DNA of 23,688 nucleotides from Rhodobacteraceae bacterium UBA6273 (GTDB lineage Bacteria > Pseudomonadota > Alphaproteobacteria > Rhodobacterales > Rhodobacteraceae), in assembly GCA_002440625.1 (NCBI GenBank), contig DJUV01000180.1, positions 1 through 23,688 on the forward strand. The letters are read 5' to 3'. How positions within the stretch are numbered: position 1 is the first letter of the stretch; every line of letters starts with the position of its first letter. Shown here piece by piece: positions 1 through 8,257 of the stretch. The notes beneath the pieces were generated by a model. That model worked only from the letters and a program-made list of their open reading frames with translations. It did not search any database and was not told where the DNA came from. A program made the position numbers and the translations under genes.

Positions 1-1293
1 CAGGAAGTGCCGCCGGGCCATGTCATGTCGGTCTCGCGGGATGGCGCGACGAAGCTGACCCGCTACTGGGATCTCGATTTCACGGCGTCGGCGTCGATCA
101 CCGAAGAGGAGGCGGTGGCGGAATCGCTGCGGCTGATGAAGGAGTCGCTGGCGCGGCATCTGATTGCCGACGTTCCGGTCGGCGTATTCCTGTCGGGCGG
201 GCTGGATTCAAGCACCCTCGTCGCGCTGATGAGCGAACAGACGGGTGGTCGGATCCACACCTATTCCGTGGGCTTCGAGGATCAGAGCTTCAACGAGCTG
301 CCCTATGCCCGCATCGTCGCCGAGCACTTCAAGACCGAGCATCGCGAAGTGATCGTGAGCGCCGACATGGTTCGGGAGCTTCTGCCGGTCAGCATTTCCT
401 TCATCGACGAACCTTACGGCGACGGTTCCGCCATTCCGACCTATTGCGTCAGCCAGATCGCGAAGGGCGAGGTCGTCGTCGTTCTTTCGGGCGAGGGTGG
501 CGATGAAGTCTTTGCCGGCTACGATACCTATGCCGCCTACAAGACCTACGAAAAGGCGCGCCGGGTTCCAAGCTTCATCCGCAATGGCATCATCGCCCCC
601 TTGGCGCAACTCCTGCCCGTGTCGGACAAGAAGCTCAGCTTCGAATTCAAGCTGAAGCGCTTTCTCGGCGGTCTGGACCTGCCGCCGGAGGAGGCGCACA
701 TGTGGTGGCGCGTCGTCCTCAGCGAGGCGCAGAAGCAGGAAATCTATTCCGACCGTGTGCGGAGCGAACTCGACGCCCAGCCCACCGTTCGCCACTTCCA
801 GGAGCGCTTCCGCCGGTCTGGTGCCGGGGATGTCCTCTCGCGGCTGATGTACATCGACTCCACGCTGTTCATGCCCGATGATCTGATGATCAAGAACGAC
901 CGGATGACGATGGCGCATTCGCTTGAGGCTCGGGTGCCCTTCACCGACCCGGAGCTGACCGGCTATCTCGGCCGGGTGCCGCCCGCGCTGAAGATGAAGA
1001 ACGGGCGCAAGAAGCACCTGATGCGCCGCGCGATGGAGGGGTATCTGCCCCAGTCGATCCTCGACAAGAAGAAGGTCGGGCTTGAGATGCCCTATTCCCG
1101 CTGGCTGAAGACCGACTTGGCCGATATGGTCCACGACTACCTTGGCGAGGATCGCCTGAAAAAGGCCGACATCTTCCGCCCCGCCGCCATCCGGCGGCTC
1201 GTGGAGGAGCATATGGGTGGCAGGAAAGACCACGGCCGGGCGCTTTGGGGGCTTCTGAACTTCTCGATCTGGCATGAGATGTATATCGAATGA
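1..1293 (+). CDS. asnB: Asparagine synthase (glutamine-hydrolysing), C-terminal part; 5' end off window
   Basis: The frame is open from base 1, so the gene begins left of the window; the GTG at 7 is an internal codon. The visible part opens with the end of the N-terminal glutaminase domain (a PPGH stretch followed by TRYWDLDF) and runs into the ATP-pyrophosphatase synthetase domain. The PP-loop SGGLDSS is encoded at 193-213, followed further on by a GEGGDEVFAGY motif, both typical of class B asparagine synthetases. The N-terminal Cys nucleophile that releases ammonia from glutamine cannot be seen. Family members of this kind in polysaccharide loci may amidate a sugar or amino-acid decoration rather than make free asparagine; that role is inferred from context. 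The gene stops with TGA 29 bases before the GtrA-like gene and heads a same-strand run of six genes. The family call is firm, the substrate is not. Confidence 0.93.
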   Translation, partial: QEVPPGHVMSVSRDGATKLTRYWDLDFTASASITEEEAVAESLRLMKESLARHLIADVPVGVFLSGGLDSSTLVALMSEQTGGRIHTYSVGFEDQSFNELPYARIVAEHFKTEHREVIVSADMVRELLPVSISFIDEPYGDGSAIPTYCVSQIAKGEVVVVLSGEGGDEVFAGYDTYAAYKTYEKARRVPSFIRNGIIAPLAQLLPVSDKKLSFEFKLKRFLGGLDLPPEEAHMWWRVVLSEAQKQEIYSDRVRSELDAQPTVRHFQERFRRSGAGDVLSRLMYIDSTLFMPDDLMIKNDRMTMAHSLEARVPFTDPELTGYLGRVPPALKMKNGRKKHLMRRAMEGYLPQSILDKKKVGLEMPYSRWLKTDLADMVHDYLGEDRLKKADIFRPAAIRRLVEEHMGGRKDHGRALWGLLNFSIWHEMYIE

Positions 1294-1321
1294 CCCGTTC
1301 CGATCCGACAGGTGAAACGCG

Positions 1322-1759
1322 GTGGCAGCAGCCGAACGTCATTGGCGGGGTTTCCTGATGCGCGACACGATCAGGAACAGCCGCTTCGCGCGCTTCTTCG
1401 GGGTGTCGAGCGTCGGGACGGCGGTGGACTACCTGTCGGCATTGGCGCTTCACGGAATTCTCGGACTGCCCGGCGTCGTCGCCTCGACGGGGGGCTTCCT
1501 TCTCGGGGCGCTCCTGAACTATCTCGGCCACCACCACATCACGTTTTCAGCGGGCAAGGAAGGCCCCGCAACCGTGTTCGGCTTCCTGCGTTATCTCTCC
1601 GCCGTCGCGGTGTCGCTGTTGGTGCGTCTGATCGTGCTGGTCGGACTGGCGCGCCTGACCGCGTGTCCGTTCTGGATCGCTCTCACGATCGCTTTCGCCG
1701 CCTCGTTCCTGTGCAGTTACTTCATTTCGCTGCTCTGGGTTTTCAGGAGGAGCACGTGA
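1322..1759 (+). CDS. GtrA-like multipass membrane protein
   Basis: A 145-residue very hydrophobic protein with about four predicted membrane helices. It has the GtrA family pattern: an N-terminal RFARFFGVSSVGTAVDY segment, a helix with LGALLNYLGHHHITF, and a final helix ending in FISLLWVFRR. GtrA-type proteins are thought to help move or hold polyprenyl-linked sugars in the inner membrane for glycan modification. The GTG start at 1322 is preceded by AGGTGA at 1310-1315, a good ribosome-binding site. An in-frame ATG at 1358 starts closer to the conserved region and is a real alternative. The stop TGA overlaps the GTG start of the next gene, which suggests translational coupling. Family call is good; the exact substrate is unknown. 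Confidence 0.85.
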   Translation: MAAAERHWRGFLMRDTIRNSRFARFFGVSSVGTAVDYLSALALHGILGLPGVVASTGGFLLGALLNYLGHHHITFSAGKEGPATVFGFLRYLSAVAVSLLVRLIVLVGLARLTACPFWIALTIAFAASFLCSYFISLLWVFRRST

Positions 1760-3171
1760 CCCCCCGCGTCACCGTCCTTGGCGCTGGCCCCGCCGGCATC
1801 GCCGCCGCCTATCGCCTTTCCAGAGGCAAGGCCCGGGCCGAGGTTTTCGAGCGTGCGCCGGTGGCGGGCGGCAATTCCACCTCGTTCCAGATCGACGGCA
1901 TCTGGTGCGACTATGGTTCGCACCGCTTTCACCCGGTGGCCGATCCGCATGTCATCGGTGATGTGGAGGCGCTTCTCGGGCCGGACCTCCTCCTCCAGCC
2001 GCGCCATGGGCGCATCCGGCTGGGCGGGCGCTGGATCCACTTTCCCCTGAAGCTGCAGGACGCGCTGCTGAAGCTGCCGCCGGCCTTCGCCGCCTCGCTC
2101 ATCGGCGACATGGCGGGCAGGAAATTCCGCAAGATGTCGACCGGGCCGAGGAGCTTTTCCTCGGTTCTCTACGACGGGCTCGGGCCGACGATTTCGGAGA
2201 ATTTCTACTTTCCCTATGTCCGCAAGCTCTGGGGGCTCGACCCCGACAAGCTGGCCGTGACGCTGGCGGAAAGGCGGGTTTCGGGATCGTCCATCGGCAA
2301 GATCCTGGCCAGAATGATGCGGATGATCCCCGGTCTGCGCGGCAGGACGACGGGGAGATTCTACTATCCGAAGAAGGGCTTCGGGCAGATTTCGAATGCG
2401 ATGGTTGAGGCGGCTGAGGGGCAGGGGGCTGTCTTCCGCTTCGGTGCCGACATCGTCAGGATCGAGCGGGAGGGCAACCGCGTCACCGCCATCGTCACGC
2501 GCGAAGATGGCGCGGAGGTGCGCCACGCTGCCGATCAGGTCTATTCGACGATCCCGCTGACCACCGTGGTGCGCCTGATGGACCCGCCGCCGCCGCCCGA
2601 GGTGATCGCGGCGGCGAAGGCGATCCGCTTCCGCGGCATGATCCTTGTCTACCTGATCCTCGGGACGAAACGGTTCACCGAGTATGATGCGCATTACTTC
2701 CCCGAGCTTTCGATCCCGATCAGCCGCATGTCGGAGCCGAAGAACTACAGTTCCGCCAGCGGCCCCGCCGACCGCACGATCCTTTGTGCGGAGCTTCCCT
2801 GCGATCCGGGCGAAAAATGGTGGGACATGTCTGACGAGGAGTTGGGGCGCCACTATTGCGACTGGCTCGGCAACCTCGGCCTGCCGGTGAAGGTGCCGGT
2901 GATCCGCACCGAGACGCGCCGGATCGCCCATGCCTATCCGGTCTACGACCTCGACTATCAGCGCCATTTCGAGACTGTGGACAACTGGCTTTCGACGCTC
3001 GACGGCTTCCTCAGCTTCGGTCGGCAGGGACTTTTCGCCCATGACAACACCCACCATGCCTTCGCCATGGCCTATGCCGCCGCCGATGTTCTGACGCCGG
3101 ACGGCAAGATTGACCGTGCCGCCTGGGCTGCGCATCGGCGCGAATTCGAACACCACCGGGTCGAGGACTGA
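1756..3171 (+). CDS. FAD-dependent oxidoreductase (protoporphyrinogen oxidase / UDP-galactopyranose mutase-like fold)
   Basis: 471 residues. The N-terminus carries the dinucleotide-binding motif VLGAGPAGIAAA (Gly9, Gly11, Gly14), followed by an acidic strand end (EVFERAP) and an early GGNSTSF segment, the FAD-binding signature of the NAD(P)-binding/amine-oxidase superfamily. An internal DPPPPPEV block and a C-terminal AYPVYDLDY block are shared with the gene at 11263-12750, so the two are paralogues. The start is GTG 1756: AGGAGG lies at 1745-1750, and the codon overlaps the stop of the GtrA-like gene. The open frame extends further upstream to 1312, but that part lies over the GtrA gene and lacks family similarity. 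In this polysaccharide operon it probably oxidises or isomerises a sugar or lipid-linked intermediate; the reaction is not shown by the sequence. Confidence 0.88.
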   Translation: MTPRVTVLGAGPAGIAAAYRLSRGKARAEVFERAPVAGGNSTSFQIDGIWCDYGSHRFHPVADPHVIGDVEALLGPDLLLQPRHGRIRLGGRWIHFPLKLQDALLKLPPAFAASLIGDMAGRKFRKMSTGPRSFSSVLYDGLGPTISENFYFPYVRKLWGLDPDKLAVTLAERRVSGSSIGKILARMMRMIPGLRGRTTGRFYYPKKGFGQISNAMVEAAEGQGAVFRFGADIVRIEREGNRVTAIVTREDGAEVRHAADQVYSTIPLTTVVRLMDPPPPPEVIAAAKAIRFRGMILVYLILGTKRFTEYDAHYFPELSIPISRMSEPKNYSSASGPADRTILCAELPCDPGEKWWDMSDEELGRHYCDWLGNLGLPVKVPVIRTETRRIAHAYPVYDLDYQRHFETVDNWLSTLDGFLSFGRQGLFAHDNTHHAFAMAYAAADVLTPDGKIDRAAWAAHRREFEHHRVED

Positions 3172-3172
3172 C

Positions 3173-3943
3173 ATGACAGGCTCCGTCACCGACATCCTGA
3201 TGTATCACTCGATCTCGGGGCATGGCGGGGCGACCGCGATCGCGCCCGGGGTCTTTGCCGCGCAGATGCGTGCGATTGCCGAGGCCGGGGCGCCGGTCAT
3301 AACGCTGGACGACTATTGCGCTGCGAAGGCTGGCGGGCCGGCCCTGCCAGCGCGTTCGGTCATCATCACCTTCGACGACGGCTTTCAGGATTTCGCCGAT
3401 GTGGCCTGGCCGGTGATGCGGGACCTTGGCTTCCGGCCCATCGTCTACCTGCCCACCAACTACATCGGCGGCCACGAGGGCTGGCGCGGCATCCCCAGTC
3501 CGCCGCGCAAGCTGATGGGCTGGGACACGATCCGCGGGCTTCAGGACGAAGGCGTGATCTTCGGCGGCCATACCGAAAGCCACCCCGACCTCGACGCGCT
3601 GGCGCCCGATGCGGTGGAGGCGGAACTGACCCGTTCCCGCGACCGGATCACGGCCGAGCTTGGCACCGCGCCCCGGCATTTCGCGCCGCCCTACGGGATC
3701 GCCAACCAGGCTGTCCGCGCCCGCATCGCGCAACATTACAGCACATCCGTTGGCACCCGGCTTGGCAGCGCCAGCGCGGCGGATGATCGCCATGACCTGC
3801 CCCGGCTGGAGATGTTCTATTTCACCGACCCCGCGCGCTGGCGCGCCCATCTCGCCGGGCGGGGCGCGGTCTATCTGGCGCTGCGCCGGACGCTCCGCAC
3901 AGTCAGGGGCAGCGTCCTGAAACCCTGGCGGAGCCTCGTGTGA
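3173..3943 (+). CDS. Polysaccharide deacetylase (NodB homology domain)
   Basis: 256 residues from ATG 3173, one base after the previous stop. The carbohydrate esterase family 4 motifs are in order: LMYHS near the N-terminus, TFDDG (Asp68 and Asp69; the second is expected to bind metal), HTESH (His133 and His137, metal ligands) and a later APPYG loop. These enzymes remove N- or O-acetyl groups from amino sugars using a divalent metal. No signal peptide is evident, so it may act on a cytoplasmic or membrane-associated glycan precursor, which is inference. The open frame continues 21 codons upstream but these overlap the preceding gene. The stop TGA overlaps the GTG start of the flippase gene. 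Confidence 0.9.
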   Translation: MTGSVTDILMYHSISGHGGATAIAPGVFAAQMRAIAEAGAPVITLDDYCAAKAGGPALPARSVIITFDDGFQDFADVAWPVMRDLGFRPIVYLPTNYIGGHEGWRGIPSPPRKLMGWDTIRGLQDEGVIFGGHTESHPDLDALAPDAVEAELTRSRDRITAELGTAPRHFAPPYGIANQAVRARIAQHYSTSVGTRLGSASAADDRHDLPRLEMFYFTDPARWRAHLAGRGAVYLALRRTLRTVRGSVLKPWRSLV

Positions 3944-5400
3944 CCGTTGGCGCCAGATTCATCCGTGGCGTCGCCTGGATGGCGGCGGGCGGCTGGACCG
4001 AGCAGGCGATCAAGTTCGCCGTCTTTGCCGTTCTCGCCAATATCCTCGGGCCGGAGCTTTACGGGCTGATGGCGATGGCGGCGGTCTTCAGCGTCGCGGC
4101 GGAGCAACTGGTGCGCGAAAGCGTGTCGGAATACCTGATCGCCGCCCATGACCCGACCGAGGAGGACTACAACGCCACCTTCTGGCTGACGGCGGGGATC
4201 GGCGTGGCGCTCGCGGTATTGCTGAACCTGATCTCCGGGCCGGTCGCCGCGATCTATGGTCAGCCCGAGGTCGGCCAGATGCTGCGGGTCTTGTCGATCA
4301 CCGTGCCGCTCATCGCCTTCACCGCCGTGCCGGTGGCGATCCTGCGTCGCGATTTCAACTTCCGCGCCCTGTCGCTCCGCGCGGTCGCGGGCGAGGTCGT
4401 CGGCGGCACGGTCGGCATCTTCATGGCGCTGACCGGCTGGGGCGTCTGGAGCTACGTCGGCCATTGGATCGCCCTCATCGCCACCAATGTCGTCCTCGCC
4501 TGGACGGCGGTGGACTGGCGGCCGGGGATCAGGACAACGCCCGCGCATCTGAGGCGTGCCGCTGGCTTCGGCACCGGGGTGCTGGGCCTCCGCGCGGCTG
4601 AGGTTTCGGCGGCGCAACTGCCGGTCTTTCTCATCGGCGCCCTTCTTGGTCCGCTGGCGACCGGGCTTTACGGCATCGCCTGGCGGCTGGTAGAGCCTCT
4701 GTCCTTCCTCATCGCGACGCCGCTCCGCATGGTCTCGCAGCCGGCCTTCGCCGAGATGAACCGGACTGGCGCGCGGGCCGGCGATCTGCTTTTGGATATC
4801 GCGCGGCTCTCGGGGCTTGCGGCCTTTCCATTCTTCGCGGGCCTCGGCGTACTGGCCGAACCGATCCTTGGCGTCTTGTTCGGGCCGGAGTGGCTGCCGG
4901 CGGTGCCGGTCCTGCAGGTGATGTCCTTCCTCGGCCTCTACTTCTGCATCGCCTCGGTGCAGCAAAGCTTCTGCCTCGCCGCCGGTCAGGCGACCGCGAT
5001 CACGCTTCTGAGCTGGGCCAATGTGGTGCTGGGCGCGGCCGTGATGCTGCTTGCCTCCCGCTGGGGTCTGGTGGCAATCACTGCGGCCTTCGTCGGCGCC
5101 TATTACCTTCTCTGGCCGTTCCGCTTCCGCATCGTCGCCAAGCTCGGTGGCGGCGCGATCGGCCCCTTGGTTTACTGCCATCTGAAACCGGCGATTTCAG
5201 CTTTAGTCATGGCGGTTTCCGTGTACTTCCTGCATCATGCGCTGGTGGGCGCCGGGGCACCCGCCGGCCTGTCGCTGGCGCTTGGCATTCTGGCGGGGAT
5301 CGGAGTCTTTTCGGTGCTGACGCTCATCTTCATGCGCGACCGCCTGCGGCTTCTCTTCAGCTATATCTCACCGGGGCGCCAGGGAACGGTTGAGGCCTAG
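3940..5400 (+). CDS. Oligosaccharide flippase, MOP superfamily (Wzx-like)
   Basis: 486 residues, almost entirely hydrophobic, with roughly 12-14 possible membrane helices spread through the chain. The opening GVAWMAAGGWTEQAIKF and the following EYLIAAHDPTEEDYNATFW stretch match the polysaccharide biosynthesis (Polysacc_synt_3) branch of the MOP flippases, which move polyprenyl-linked oligosaccharides across the inner membrane. The start is GTG 3940 in a GTGA overlap with the deacetylase stop, the same coupling seen between GtrA and the oxidoreductase upstream. It lies between modification and glycosyl-transfer genes, as expected for an exporter of a locally made repeat unit. The family is confident; its glycan is unknown. 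Confidence 0.9.
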   Translation: MTVGARFIRGVAWMAAGGWTEQAIKFAVFAVLANILGPELYGLMAMAAVFSVAAEQLVRESVSEYLIAAHDPTEEDYNATFWLTAGIGVALAVLLNLISGPVAAIYGQPEVGQMLRVLSITVPLIAFTAVPVAILRRDFNFRALSLRAVAGEVVGGTVGIFMALTGWGVWSYVGHWIALIATNVVLAWTAVDWRPGIRTTPAHLRRAAGFGTGVLGLRAAEVSAAQLPVFLIGALLGPLATGLYGIAWRLVEPLSFLIATPLRMVSQPAFAEMNRTGARAGDLLLDIARLSGLAAFPFFAGLGVLAEPILGVLFGPEWLPAVPVLQVMSFLGLYFCIASVQQSFCLAAGQATAITLLSWANVVLGAAVMLLASRWGLVAITAAFVGAYYLLWPFRFRIVAKLGGGAIGPLVYCHLKPAISALVMAVSVYFLHHALVGAGAPAGLSLALGILAGIGVFSVLTLIFMRDRLRLLFSYISPGRQGTVEA

Positions 5401-5405
5401 GTCCG

Positions 5406-6689
5406 ATGCGTTCGCTGGCCATCGTCATGTTCACGACCTTCTATCCGCCGCATTCCTTCGGCGGCGATGCCATCGGCGTGCAGCGCATGGCGCGGGCGCT
5501 GGTCGCGCGCGGCCATGATGTGACTGTCGTGCATGAGGAGGATAGTTACCGCATCCTCGGCGGCAAGGTGCAGGCTGAAGGGCCGTCCGACGGGGTGCGC
5601 CGGATTGGCCTGTCGGCCCGCAACGGGTTCGTCTCGAATCTGCTGACCCAGCAGCTTGGCCGCCCGGTTGTCCTGGCTGCGCGTATCCGGGACATTCTCG
5701 CAGAACGGAAACCCGACATCATCTGGCACAACAATACGTCCCTGATCGGCGGGCCTGGTCTTTTGGTGATGGGCGACGCGCTGAAAGTCTATGAGGCGCA
5801 TGAGCACTGGCTCGTCTGCCCAACCCATGTGCTTTGGCGTTACGGGCGGGAGCTTTGCGATGCACGGGATTGCCTGCGCTGCCAGATAAGCTACCGGCGA
5901 CCGCCGCAACTCTGGCGGGGGACCGGGATGCTTGGTCGCGCGCTCGACCGGATGGACCTCATCATCGCCAAAAGCGAGTTCAGCCGCACCAAGCACCGGG
6001 AATTCGGCCTGCGGCAAGAGATGGCGGTACTGCCCTACTTCCTGCCCGATCTCGCAAAGACCGCGGAGCCTTACTGCGGCCACGCGCGGCCATACTTCCT
6101 CTTCGTGGGGCGGCTTGAGAAGATCAAGGGGTTGCAGGACGTGTTCCCGGCGATGGACCGCTACCCGGATGCCGACCTCCTGATCCTCGGCGACGGCGAA
6201 TATGCGGCTGAGTTGAAGCGGCTGGCGGCAGGCAGGGCGAACATCCAGTTCCTCGGCCGGAAGTCGCCAGAGGAGCTTGATGCCTACTATCGCGGGGCGC
6301 TCGGGCTGATCGTCCCGTCGATCTGCTATGAGACCTTCGGCATCATCCTGATCGAAAGTTTCCGCCTCGGTACGCCGGTCATCGCCCGCCGCCTCGGCCC
6401 CTTCCCGGAAATCGTCGAGAGGGCAGGGGGCGGGGCGCTGTTTTCGACGGAGGACGACCTGATCGCCGCGATGCGCAGCCTCCAGTCCGATCCCGTGCTT
6501 CGTGCAGCGCAATCGACCGAGGCAAGGCGGGCATTCGAGACGATCTGGCATGAGACGCCGGTGATGGCAGCTTATGGCGCTGCTTTCGCCGCTGCCGCTC
6601 ACCACCGGGGTGATGCAGCGCTGGTTCGGGCGCTGGAAGCGGGGGCGTTCGAAACGGGAGTGCGCCAGGGCCTTGTGCCTTTCAGTTAG
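5406..6689 (+). CDS. Glycosyltransferase family 4 (GT-B fold)
   Basis: 427 residues, ATG start five bases after the flippase stop. The N-terminal half begins FTTFYPPHSFGG, a typical glycine-rich acceptor-side loop of GT4 enzymes. The C-terminal half has FVGRLEKIKG and the nucleotide-sugar EX7E motif in YETFGIILIE (Glu309 and Glu317). A central segment contains WLVCPTHVLW followed by three more cysteines (C-x4-C-x2-C); I recall similar cysteine-rich inserts in other polysaccharide GT4 proteins but cannot assign a role. It would add a sugar from an activated donor to a lipid-linked acceptor on the cytoplasmic face. It is the last gene of the plus-strand operon and converges on the GMC oxidoreductase with an 18-base gap; no clear terminator hairpin is visible there. 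Confidence 0.92.
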   Translation: MRSLAIVMFTTFYPPHSFGGDAIGVQRMARALVARGHDVTVVHEEDSYRILGGKVQAEGPSDGVRRIGLSARNGFVSNLLTQQLGRPVVLAARIRDILAERKPDIIWHNNTSLIGGPGLLVMGDALKVYEAHEHWLVCPTHVLWRYGRELCDARDCLRCQISYRRPPQLWRGTGMLGRALDRMDLIIAKSEFSRTKHREFGLRQEMAVLPYFLPDLAKTAEPYCGHARPYFLFVGRLEKIKGLQDVFPAMDRYPDADLLILGDGEYAAELKRLAAGRANIQFLGRKSPEELDAYYRGALGLIVPSICYETFGIILIESFRLGTPVIARRLGPFPEIVERAGGGALFSTEDDLIAAMRSLQSDPVLRAAQSTEARRAFETIWHETPVMAAYGAAFAAAAHHRGDAALVRALEAGAFETGVRQGLVPFS

Positions 6690-6707
6690 ATCGCGGACGA
6701 AACAGCG

Positions 6708-8246
6708 CTAAGGCGCCAGCGACCCGATCCGGTGCGCATTCGCCATCACCGAGAAGGTGATCGTTGTCGCAGGGATTGCCGGCAGGCATGAGGCGTCGAT
6801 GAGGTGGAGGCGCTGCCAGCCGGCCGGGCGGCCGAGGATGTCGGATTGACCCTTGCCTGCCGCCTCTGCCATCGGGACCGAGGCGCCGGCATGGAAGCTC
6901 GACCCCGGCGCGCCGGGGCGGGCGGCGAAGGTCAGGGGCAGGAGGCCGAGGCGCGACATCGCCTTGCCCATGTGCCGCACCGCCTGTTTCAGGGTGCCCT
7001 CGACCGTTGGGTTCGTTTCCAGCCGTGGCAGGAGCCTGCCGTCGGGCGCGAGTTTCAGCGCGATCCGGTGCGAATGGTCGGAATGAAGGAACATCTGCGC
7101 CACGATCAGCCGCCGCGCAAGTGCCGTGAAGAAGGGCGCGGAAAGCGGGAGCTTCCGCGCGTAGTTCTGGACCAGATCGCGCGGGAAATACTCGTTCCAG
7201 GTGTAGATCTGGGCATGGACGAGGAAGGGTGACACCTCGGGCGCGTCGATCTCGACGAAGGCCTGTGGCAGGGTGTGGAAAGGGCCCCTGTCCGGGCGCG
7301 TGGCGTTTGCCCAGCGGTGCAGCATCGGCAGGAAGGCGTGCTGGCTGTCCTTCAGCGTCAGTTCCACCAGGCTGGGGTCGGAGGCCAGAAGGATGCGGGC
7401 GGTCTCAAGCACCCCGGCGCCGAGATAGGCGCGCGTGCCGGTGATCTCCGTCCCGTCCTCAAGGTGCAGGGTCACGCCCTCGGCTTCGGTGATGCGCTTC
7501 ACGACGGCGCCGGACCGGTAGGTGAAGCCCGGATGCCACAGCAAATCCGCAAGCGTGTCGGCGGCGGACCAGATCAGGCGGTAGGGGCAGCCGTGGAGGC
7601 AAAGCCCGCAACGGCGGCAGGAGGCATCGACCGCCTGCCGCGCCTGACCGCCGTGGACGCCCATCGCCGCCAGCGCCGCGCGTTTGCCATCAAGGCGGCG
7701 CAGGAGTTCTTTCGCCTGTGGCGCAGGTTCGATCGCACCGCGCCCCGCCATGGGCAGAGACGGGAACAGTGGCTCAAGCGTATCGGGGATGCCCGCAACC
7801 GACAGGAATTCCGCCACCGCGTGGTAGTGCGGAGCCAGGTCTTCTGTCGTGACCGGCCAGCCTGCCATGTCCTTTTCGCCGTAGGGCAGGACGGCGGCAC
7901 CCCAGAGGTTCGAAAGCCCCCCCGCCGCGCGCGAGGCGCGGAGCGCCATCCAGCCGGGCGCATCGGCAAACGTCGATGCGCCCGGCTCCATGGCGAAATC
8001 CGAACCATAGCGGCGGACCTGTCCCGGAGGCGTCGCGTATTGCGGCGCCATCCAGTCGTCGCGTGTCTGTTCGCTCCAGCCGCCGGGGTTGGTCGCCGCA
8101 AGATCCGCTTGCCGCGCCGCCGCAGCCGGTTCAAGCCGCTTGCCGCCATCGACCATCATTACCGACCGGCCCCGCGTGAGCAGAGCCTTGGCGGCGGAGA
8201 CGCCCGCCGGACCGGAGCCGATGACGATGTGGAGATCCTCGGTCAC
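6708..8246 (-). CDS. GMC-type FAD oxidoreductase with a four-cysteine cluster
   Basis: 512 residues. The N-terminus has the FAD-binding motif IVIGSGPAG (Gly10, Gly12, Gly15). Near the C-terminus are FHAGAS and the GMC signature LIDASCLPAIPATTITF with SVMANAHRIG. In the middle, Cys210, Cys213, Cys216 and Cys220 form C-x2-C-x2-C-x3-C-P, a ferredoxin-like spacing that could hold an iron-sulphur centre. GMC enzymes oxidise alcohols or sugars; here the substrate may be a glycan or lipid-linked sugar (inference). The start codon is GTG 8244-8246 with only a weak ribosome-binding site, 11 bases after the stop of the epimerase gene, so the two are probably co-transcribed and coupled. Confidence 0.85.
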   Translation of the reverse strand: MTEDLHIVIGSGPAGVSAAKALLTRGRSVMMVDGGKRLEPAAAARQADLAATNPGGWSEQTRDDWMAPQYATPPGQVRRYGSDFAMEPGASTFADAPGWMALRASRAAGGLSNLWGAAVLPYGEKDMAGWPVTTEDLAPHYHAVAEFLSVAGIPDTLEPLFPSLPMAGRGAIEPAPQAKELLRRLDGKRAALAAMGVHGGQARQAVDASCRRCGLCLHGCPYRLIWSAADTLADLLWHPGFTYRSGAVVKRITEAEGVTLHLEDGTEITGTRAYLGAGVLETARILLASDPSLVELTLKDSQHAFLPMLHRWANATRPDRGPFHTLPQAFVEIDAPEVSPFLVHAQIYTWNEYFPRDLVQNYARKLPLSAPFFTALARRLIVAQMFLHSDHSHRIALKLAPDGRLLPRLETNPTVEGTLKQAVRHMGKAMSRLGLLPLTFAARPGAPGSSFHAGASVPMAEAAGKGQSDILGRPAGWQRLHLIDASCLPAIPATTITFSVMANAHRIGSLAP

Positions 8247-8257
8247 GGCGAAGCCGG

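Noticed and set aside
208..1275. Long open frame on the minus strand across asnB
   Set aside because: A shadow of the strong plus-strand gene in high-GC DNA; the translation is low-complexity and resembles no family.
1312..1755. Upstream extension of the first FAD oxidoreductase to give a 619-residue protein
   Set aside because: The extension overlaps the GtrA-like gene out of frame, is Arg/Ser-rich, and the family start with AGGAGG is at 1756.
3110..3172. Upstream start for the polysaccharide deacetylase
   Set aside because: It overlaps the end of the preceding gene and adds residues absent from the family; ATG 3173 fits the operon spacing.
1717..3195. 492-codon minus-strand frame opposite the first FAD oxidoreductase
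   Set aside because: Antisense to a gene with clear FAD motifs; the product is an Arg/His/Asp-rich string without domains.
3871..5181. 436-codon minus-strand frame opposite the flippase gene
   Set aside because: Highly charged, domain-free translation created by the GC-rich antisense of membrane-helix codons.
5397..6605. 402-codon minus-strand frame opposite the glycosyltransferase
   Set aside because: The plus strand has the EX7E motif and a normal start; the antisense product has no recognisable fold.
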